Assembly: GCA_029865665.1 (NCBI GenBank)
Contig: JARXAV010000075.1
Location: 1-10,477 of the forward strand
DNA length: 10,477 nt
Source: Flectobacillus sp.
GTDB lineage: Bacteria > Bacteroidota > Bacteroidia > Cytophagales > Spirosomataceae
Direction: 5' to 3'
Of the stretch, positions 5,900 to 10,477 are shown one piece after another. A program made the translations under genes and the position numbers. The notes below the pieces were generated by a model that did no database searches, had not been told where the DNA came from, and was given only the letters and a program-made list of their open reading frames with translations. Position 1 is the first letter of the stretch, and each line of letters opens with the position of its first letter.

Positions 5900-6925
5900 C
5901 TACGAAATAAGAATTGGCTTATAATGCTCTAAATTTCTTAATACCTCTCCAGTACCACGAACAACCGCACGAAGTGGATCATCTGCAATGTGAATAGGTA
6001 ATTTTGTTTTATTAGCCAAACGCTTATCTAAACCGTGTAACAAAGCACCACCACCTGTCAAGTGAATACCATTGTGGTAAATATCAGCTGATAATTCTGG
6101 AGGAGAAACCTCAAGAGCTTTCATCACAGCTTCTTCAATTTTAGAAATTGATTTATCCAATGAGTAAGCAATTTCAGAATATGTTACTTTAATTTCTTTT
6201 GGAATACCCGTCATCAAGTCACGCCCACGAATTTCATAATCAGCAGGAGGATTATCCAACTCAGGAAGAGCCGAACCTACTTCGATTTTGATTAATTCAG
6301 CCGAACGCTCACCGATTAACAAGTTATGCTCACGACGCATATAATCAACAATATCACGAGTGAATACATCCCCTGCAATACGTACCGATGCCTCACAAAC
6401 AATACCAGAAAGAGCGATTACTGCAATTTCCGTTGTACCACCACCGATATCCACAATCATTGAACCGTTAGGTTGCTCAATGTCAATACCAATACCGATA
6501 GCTGCTGCGATAGGCTCGTGAACCATATAGACTTCCTTCGCTCCTGCATGCTCACATGAATCCTTAACGGCACGTTTTTCAACCTCTGTAATACCCGATG
6601 GAATACAAACAACCATACGATGAGAAGGTGTAAAAAAGCGACTGCCCGTGTCAATCATTTTAATCATTCCACGAATCATCAACTCTGCTGCTGTAAAGTC
6701 GGCAATTACACCGTCTTTCAAAGGACGAATCGTTTTTATATTTTCATTGGTTTTTTCGTGCATTTGCATCGCCTTATTACCAATGGCAAGTACCTTATTT
6801 GTCGCTTTATCAAGGGCAATAATTGACGGTTCGTCAACTACGATTTTGTCCTTATGAATGATGAGGGTATTAGCTGTACCCAAATCTATTGCAATGTCTG
6901 AAGTTAGGAAACTAAATAATCCCAT
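5900..6925 (-). CDS. mreB: Rod shape-determining protein MreB (bacterial actin)
   Basis: MreB polymerises at the inner face of the cytoplasmic membrane and positions the elongation machinery. The 341-residue length is normal. The N-terminal MGLFSFLTSD supplies the short hydrophobic end typical of membrane-binding MreB. Actin-fold nucleotide motifs are intact: phosphate-1 loop DLGTANT (14-20), connect-1 with HEPIAAAIG (136-144), phosphate-2 loop VDIGGGTTE (158-166) and the adenosine motif LTGGGALLHG (289-298). The start is the ATG at 6925. It is the first gene of the mreBCD cluster, with a 517-bp divergent region upstream, so its promoter should lie there. The call is secure. Confidence 0.98.
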   Translation of the reverse strand: MGLFSFLTSDIAIDLGTANTLIIHKDKIVVDEPSIIALDKATNKVLAIGNKAMQMHEKTNENIKTIRPLKDGVIADFTAAELMIRGMIKMIDTGSRFFTPSHRMVVCIPSGITEVEKRAVKDSCEHAGAKEVYMVHEPIAAAIGIGIDIEQPNGSMIVDIGGGTTEIAVIALSGIVCEASVRIAGDVFTRDIVDYMRREHNLLIGERSAELIKIEVGSALPELDNPPADYEIRGRDLMTGIPKEIKVTYSEIAYSLDKSISKIEEAVMKALEVSPPELSADIYHNGIHLTGGGALLHGLDKRLANKTKLPIHIADDPLRAVVRGTGEVLRNLEHYKPILIS

Positions 6926-7039
6926 CTGATTAGTTCTTATTTTCTTGTTTTTAAAAGTCTTTCTTAGATTTTATGCAAGTTACCTAAAAGTTCACAGTAT
7001 CACAAACTGTTACTTCAGGTCTTTTTTCTTGTAAAAGTA

Positions 7040-7047
7040 CAAAAATA
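7040..7047 (-). promoter_or_regulatory. Candidate -7 element for mreB
   Basis: On the minus strand TATTTTTG matches the Bacteroidetes -7 element TAnnTTTG and lies 114 bp upstream of the mreB start. No TTTG or TTG is found at the expected -33 distance, so support is partial. Confidence 0.35.
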
Positions 7048-7258
7048 TGCAGAAACAGCTAGTAATTGTGGCTAAAATGCAAATAAATGCCTAAAAACCC
7101 CTTGAATCGGTAATTTGATTCACAAATTGATAATGTTAAAACAGCACTTAGGAACAAACGAATCATCATAGCCCATCCCCCATTACAAATGCGTTATGTA
7201 TCATTTTGAGACAAGTGTACAGAACTTCTATAAAATATTCAAATAAGTCTATCTATAT

Positions 7259-7275
7259 ATGAAGAGTCTCTTCAT
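7259..7275. repeat. 17-bp perfect palindrome upstream of the AraC-type gene
   Basis: The sequence atgaagag-t-ctcttcat is symmetrical over eight bases on each side of one central base. It lies 85 bp upstream of the -33 element of the AraC-type gene promoter. Its length and symmetry suit a dimeric regulator's binding site, but AraC-family proteins usually bind direct repeats, so another protein may be involved. Confidence 0.5.
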
Positions 7276-7307
7276 GGCATTTCTTAGTATATTACAATAC
7301 CATATAA

Positions 7308-7330
7308 AACATAATTTATGTTAAATTAAC
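7308..7330. repeat. Two overlapping palindromes
   Basis: The sequence aacataa-t-ttatgtt (7308-7322) is a perfect 15-bp palindrome. It overlaps gttaa-a-ttaac (7320-7330), a perfect 11-bp palindrome. Low base complexity makes such matches easier by chance, but they add to the cluster around them. Confidence 0.4.
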
Positions 7331-7353
7331 AAAAAAGCTAAATTCTTTTTTGT
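7329..7353. repeat. 9-bp stem hairpin just before the AraC-type gene promoter
   Basis: The sequence acaaaaaag (7329-7337) and cttttttgt (7345-7353) form a perfect stem with a 7-nt loop. It ends 7 bp before the -33 element. On the plus strand it could insulate the promoter from upstream transcription; as DNA it could be a regulator site. Confidence 0.4.
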
Positions 7354-7360
7354 ATTTTAT

Positions 7361-7391
7361 TTTGGAATTTTAATGCGATTTATTAGTTTTG
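7361..7391 (+). promoter_or_regulatory. Bacteroidetes-type promoter of the AraC-type gene
   Basis: TTTG (7361-7364), a 19-nt spacer and TAGTTTTG (7384-7391) match the Bacteroidetes primary sigma consensus TTTG ... TAnnTTTG. The predicted start of transcription is near 7398, giving a leader of about 45 nt before the ATG at 7443. Confidence 0.7.
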
Positions 7392-7442
7392 TCCAAAATA
7401 TATCACATATTATTTCCAATTTATTGAAAATAGAGTACAACG

Positions 7443-8369
7443 ATGGAAGATTATAACAAAATTATAGAGTCTCTTGGTGTCAAGTTCATCAAAGCTCGCA
7501 ACATTAGAATATTACAACCAATCAGAATCAAGAATTTCTATGATGTAGAAAATACGCTCTTGATTTTGTACAAAGGTGAAGTTTCCTTTGGCGAAGAGGC
7601 AACTCATGCCGAAGAAGGTGATATGCTTTTTATCCCTGGCGGTAAAATGCTATCGTTAACATACGGTTCATCTGAAAAACCGAAAGCGGTCACTAACGAA
7701 GAGTTTATGACACATCGTGAACTTTATTTTGAGCCGAACATGGATTCGTCTAAAATAGGTACACACGATAACTCTTTTGGTTTAGTAGCTTTTGAAGCGA
7801 AGGTTTTCGATTCGGTAAACTTCTTTACTTCCCTAGATATCCCTCCTTTCTTAATCAAACGTGACGACAAGTTAGCACACATGCTAAACGAAATCTTACG
7901 TGAAGATATGAGCGAAGTATTGGGTAAAGGACGTGTTATCAAAATCAAAACGGAAGAAATCGTTATCGAAATCATTCGTTATATCATCAAAAATCGTTTG
8001 TTCGTTGAACAATTAGCAACGAACAGTACTTACTTCAAAGATCCACGTTTAATTGACATTTTTGCTTATATTAAAGACAATATCGGTGGCGATTTATCTA
8101 ACAAAGTATTGGCAAACGTAGCCAATGTTTCGGAAGATTATGTAGGACAATATTTCAAGATGTTGACGGGTATTAATCCACAAGATTACATCGAATACCA
8201 ACGAATGGAAGCAGCCGTAGGTTTATTGCGTACTTCTAAAAAATCAATCCGTGCGATTGGTGCAGAAGTGGGTTATAAAGACACTGCCTATTTCTGTCGT
8301 CGTTTCAAAATGATGTTTGGTATTCCAGCAGGAAAAATGCGTCGTCGTGAATCGTTAATGAACTTATAA
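7443..8369 (+). CDS. AraC-family transcriptional regulator with N-terminal cupin-like domain
   Basis: The protein has 308 residues. The N-terminal half (about 15-130) has the beta-rich pattern of a cupin sensor domain, for example LLILYKGEVSFGEEATHAEE (39-58) followed by GDMLFIPGGKMLSL. A helical linker follows at about 140-190. The C-terminal AraC-type double helix-turn-helix runs from about 203 to 304: the first motif is KVLANVANVSEDYVGQYFKM (221-240) and the second is SIRAIGAEVGYKDTAYFCRR (268-287), followed by FGIPAGKMRRR. Such proteins are usually ligand-responsive activators or repressors; the ligand and targets cannot be read here. It is a single-gene unit: its own promoter lies upstream, and a bidirectional terminator follows 18 nt after the stop. 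It is convergent with the glycosidase-like gene, so regulation of that gene is possible but not shown. Confidence 0.93.
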   Translation: MEDYNKIIESLGVKFIKARNIRILQPIRIKNFYDVENTLLILYKGEVSFGEEATHAEEGDMLFIPGGKMLSLTYGSSEKPKAVTNEEFMTHRELYFEPNMDSSKIGTHDNSFGLVAFEAKVFDSVNFFTSLDIPPFLIKRDDKLAHMLNEILREDMSEVLGKGRVIKIKTEEIVIEIIRYIIKNRLFVEQLATNSTYFKDPRLIDIFAYIKDNIGGDLSNKVLANVANVSEDYVGQYFKMLTGINPQDYIEYQRMEAAVGLLRTSKKSIRAIGAEVGYKDTAYFCRRFKMMFGIPAGKMRRRESLMNL

Positions 8370-8387
8370 GCATTGAGCATATAGACA

Positions 8388-8424
8388 AAAAAGAGAGGCT
8401 TCTGTCATGGAAGTCTCTCTTTTT
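8388..8424. terminator. Bidirectional intrinsic terminator
   Basis: A 15-bp stem pairs 8388-8402 (A-tract then gagaggcttc) with 8410-8424 (gaagtctctc then T-tract), with one G-U pair in plus-strand RNA and a 7-nt loop. The A and T runs give a U-tract in both directions, so it can end transcription of both the AraC-type gene and the convergent DUF4450-like gene. Confidence 0.88.
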
Positions 8425-8428
8425 CCCC

Positions 8429-10477
8429 CTACTCCTCAATCGTCAACGCCATGAGTCCAATTATTACATCGTTACAAAGAGCGATTAATTGAATCGACTT
8501 TATCGGTTTGTTGGGAATATCCAAGGCATAAACATTAGCAGCTCCTCCTTCTATCGCTCGGTTTGAGTACCCTTTAATGGTTGTGTAAGTTGTTTCTTCC
8601 CGAGTGAATTTACCAGATTTTAGTAATAAACGAGTTGGTCGTTTTTGTTGGTCGAAATAAAATGCTTTTCCGTCATAAAAGTAATCTTGTTCAATCGGCC
8701 ACCACGTGTCGGGGTTTTGCAAAGACAACGTTTTACTTGTTCCGTCCTCAAACGTGACGAGCAGTTTACCATTTTCCATACGACTTTGCATGGGGTTTGT
8801 TGTTCCTGCCAACATAATATGCAAGCGTCGTCCCTGCTGCTGTACTGGCTTTATCGTCAAGGTATCCGAAAAGTTATCCCACTTACTCACAAATGCAATG
8901 TTATTTTTGTTGGTATCTGCTGGCGTAGCGTAAGGGATTTGTTGATAGTGAATGATGCCTTTCCCCTCCTCCGCTTGTTTACGCACTCCACTGTCATCAA
9001 TAACGGCATTGGTCAAAGGATAACACCAGTTTCCGATACCTTGATACGGCAGTTGTAAAGTGGGTGCTGTTGGTCGTGGACTTAGGTATTGATTCTTGAA
9101 AATACGAGTCACCTTGTCGTTAAAGACTGTCGATAAATCAATGCTTGTAAATTTATTCGATAATGGAATGTTGACATCATTTTTAACCACTAGGTTTTCG
9201 CCCCCCTTATTTTCGTTCGACAGTGGCGTATTCAATGACGTTCCAAAAACCACTTGAATATCAAATATCGTTGCCTCTTTTGTACGAAAGGTTAAGAGTG
9301 ATTCGCCAGAAATCGTCTTTTCTATGGTGTATTTGACAGCTTTTCCGTTCACTACTACTTCTTTGGCATTCTTGTATTTAGAAGGTATCTGCACGAGCAA
9401 TTGATTGGCATGTAGCCAATAGGTTTCAATTCGATAATGATAGGTTTGTTTATTTCGTTTAAAATCAAATTTAATATCTTTCGACTTAAAATTGGCGTAA
9501 TTCCATGTTTCAGGGAAACCCGTTTTTATCTTGATTTGATGCGATAACAATTTGGGTTGAATTCCAAAAAGCCCTTCCACCAACGAGCGTCCTGCCATTC
9601 CGATTCCGTCGGCAAAGTCCCGATAAAGTTCTCCTCTCACCGCATCAAAACTTGCCAATTGCTCAAATCCCCCTGGCGAAGCAGAGGTATAAAGACTTTC
9701 GACCAAGGCATTTCGCCATAATTGATACGCCATCGTACGATTACCCGCTTGCCAACAAGCCAAAGCCGTGTGCAGGTTTTCGCCCAAAGTAACGTTATTA
9801 ATACTCCATGTATAAGGCTGCCAATTGGTTGTGCTGAACAAATAAAAATCCTCCTTTAATTCGGGGATTCGGAAGGGTATTTTAGGAATCTGCTTATCCA
9901 CATATTGCGTCATACTATACTGTTGTGCCTCAGATGCTGCCTCCGAATCAATGGCGTGGTAAACCGTCCAAAGCCCTGCTGAAGGATGCGTCAATTTCAA
10001 ACCCAAGGCATCCTTATATTCGGCAAAAGAACCTGTTTCGGGTAGCCACAGCTGTTTTTGTAAAGCAGCATAAATTTTATCCGCTTCTTGTTGGTAGGGC
10101 TTATCGTCCTTTCCGAGCAATTTTGCCAAATAAGCCGCCGTCCGAAACGCCTTGTAATTATAGGCCGTCGAATGGGTCACAGCTCCTCCGCTATATTGCA
10201 GAGCATCACTTGCCCAAATGCAACAGTACGCATCAAAAAGTCCGTCGTTATCAGGGTCAAAATTATGTTTTTCCCAAGCCAAATGCTTTTCCAAAACCGT
10301 CCACATTTCACGAACATAAGCAGTATCGCCCGTCCAATTGAAATGATTGAGCAATTGGTCGATGTACACGAGGTTCATGTCGTAATGATGCGGTTTAATT
10401 TCTCCATTTGGATTCCGACAAATATAGCCTTCGGTAAAAATTCCCGAACCAATTTTTTCAAGTTCTCTTGCCCCGTG
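8429..10477 (-). CDS. DUF4450 / six-hairpin-glycosidase-like protein, C-terminal part (5' end outside window)
   Basis: The frame is open to base 10477, so the gene starts beyond the window; 682 residues are visible and the ATG at 10378 is internal. The first 350 residues or so resemble an (alpha/alpha)6 toroid of six-hairpin glycosidases: HHYDMNLVYIDQLLNHF, an Asp-rich FDPDNDGLFDAY, IWASDALQYSGGAVTHST, then FSTTNWQPYTWSINNV and GELYRDFADGIGMAGRSLVE. Beta-rich domains follow, with a C-terminal GGAANVYALDIPNKP and a final VIIGLMALTIEE. The pattern fits proteins carrying DUF4450, which from memory are usually over 1100 residues, so about 450 or more are probably missing here. It is probably an exported or periplasmic polysaccharide-degrading enzyme, but its substrate is unknown and I cannot assign a CAZy family. 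It converges on the AraC-type regulator across a shared terminator. Confidence 0.7.
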   Translation of the reverse strand, partial: HGARELEKIGSGIFTEGYICRNPNGEIKPHHYDMNLVYIDQLLNHFNWTGDTAYVREMWTVLEKHLAWEKHNFDPDNDGLFDAYCCIWASDALQYSGGAVTHSTAYNYKAFRTAAYLAKLLGKDDKPYQQEADKIYAALQKQLWLPETGSFAEYKDALGLKLTHPSAGLWTVYHAIDSEAASEAQQYSMTQYVDKQIPKIPFRIPELKEDFYLFSTTNWQPYTWSINNVTLGENLHTALACWQAGNRTMAYQLWRNALVESLYTSASPGGFEQLASFDAVRGELYRDFADGIGMAGRSLVEGLFGIQPKLLSHQIKIKTGFPETWNYANFKSKDIKFDFKRNKQTYHYRIETYWLHANQLLVQIPSKYKNAKEVVVNGKAVKYTIEKTISGESLLTFRTKEATIFDIQVVFGTSLNTPLSNENKGGENLVVKNDVNIPLSNKFTSIDLSTVFNDKVTRIFKNQYLSPRPTAPTLQLPYQGIGNWCYPLTNAVIDDSGVRKQAEEGKGIIHYQQIPYATPADTNKNNIAFVSKWDNFSDTLTIKPVQQQGRRLHIMLAGTTNPMQSRMENGKLLVTFEDGTSKTLSLQNPDTWWPIEQDYFYDGKAFYFDQQKRPTRLLLKSGKFTREETTYTTIKGYSNRAIEGGAANVYALDIPNKPIKSIQLIALCNDVIIGLMALTIEE

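Larger units (their letters stand above)
6926..7442. promoter_or_regulatory. Divergent intergenic region between mreB and the AraC-type gene
   Basis: No coding sequence or RNA gene is recognised here. The left part (6926-7047) would be the mreB leader and promoter. The middle (7048-7258) is AT-rich with only small dyads, for example aatttg at 7112-7117 with caaatt at 7123-7128. The right part holds a run of palindromes (7259-7353) followed by the promoter of the plus-strand regulator. The unusual length for an AT-rich compact genome suggests it is more than a spacer. Confidence 0.6.

Noticed and set aside
6881..6888. Minus-strand TAnnTTTG match (TAGATTTG) as a promoter
   Set aside because: It lies inside the mreB coding sequence, downstream of its start, and eight-base matches are frequent by chance.
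6926..7442. Possible tRNA, small RNA or riboswitch in the long intergenic region
   Set aside because: No cloverleaf and no known riboswitch core was recognised; only promoters and palindromes are supported.
8645..9058. Plus-strand open frame of 137 codons opposite the DUF4450-like gene
   Set aside because: It is antisense to a clearly coding frame, has a Cys/Arg-rich composition typical of shadow frames and shows no promoter or domain.
9925..10341. Plus-strand open frame of 138 codons opposite the DUF4450-like gene
   Set aside because: It lies antisense to the conserved toroid domain and shows no recognisable motifs.

Overview
The window looks like chromosomal DNA from a Bacteroidetes (Bacteroidota) bacterium, probably of the Cytophagales. 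It is AT-rich, has almost no Shine-Dalgarno sequences, carries matches to the Bacteroidetes promoter consensus (TTTG - about 19 nt - TAnnTTTG), and encodes families typical of that phylum: a membrane-bound LytTR regulator, short MreC and MreD proteins, an ECF sigma factor with a small Cys-rich partner, and a DUF4450-like glycosidase. The genus cannot be fixed from the sequence alone.

Layout. (1) 1-786, plus strand: 3' part of a membrane-anchored LytTR regulator. (2) 784-909: an imperfect inverted-repeat element whose two outer ends are exactly the stop codons of the convergent flanking genes. (3) 907-2908, minus strand: a gmk - nadD - NAD(P)-binding (YeeZ-like) dehydrogenase operon, in which gmk appears to start at TTG. 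(4) 3078-4204, minus strand: a SigR-like ECF sigma factor and a small RsrA-like Cys-rich anti-sigma candidate. Each gene is followed by its own intrinsic-terminator-like hairpin. (5) 4323-6925, minus strand: the mreB-mreC-mreD cell-shape cluster, closed by a small hairpin where mrdA (PBP2) and rodA often follow in this phylum. (6) 6926-7442: a 517-bp divergent intergenic region with a candidate mreB promoter, a very good Bacteroidetes promoter for the next gene, and a cluster of palindromes. (7) 7443-8369, plus strand: an AraC-type regulator. (8) 8388-8424: a bidirectional terminator. (9) 8429-10477, minus strand: the C-terminal part of a large DUF4450 / six-hairpin-glycosidase-like protein that runs off the window.

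Functionally this is mostly housekeeping (nucleotide and NAD synthesis, elongation and cell shape) with stress and transcription regulators between. I found no evidence of a new defence system, mobile element with a transposase, CRISPR array or RNA gene. The most interesting points are the stop-to-stop inverted element at 784-909, the sigma/anti-sigma pair with its altered zinc motif and intervening terminator, and the palindrome cluster upstream of the AraC gene.
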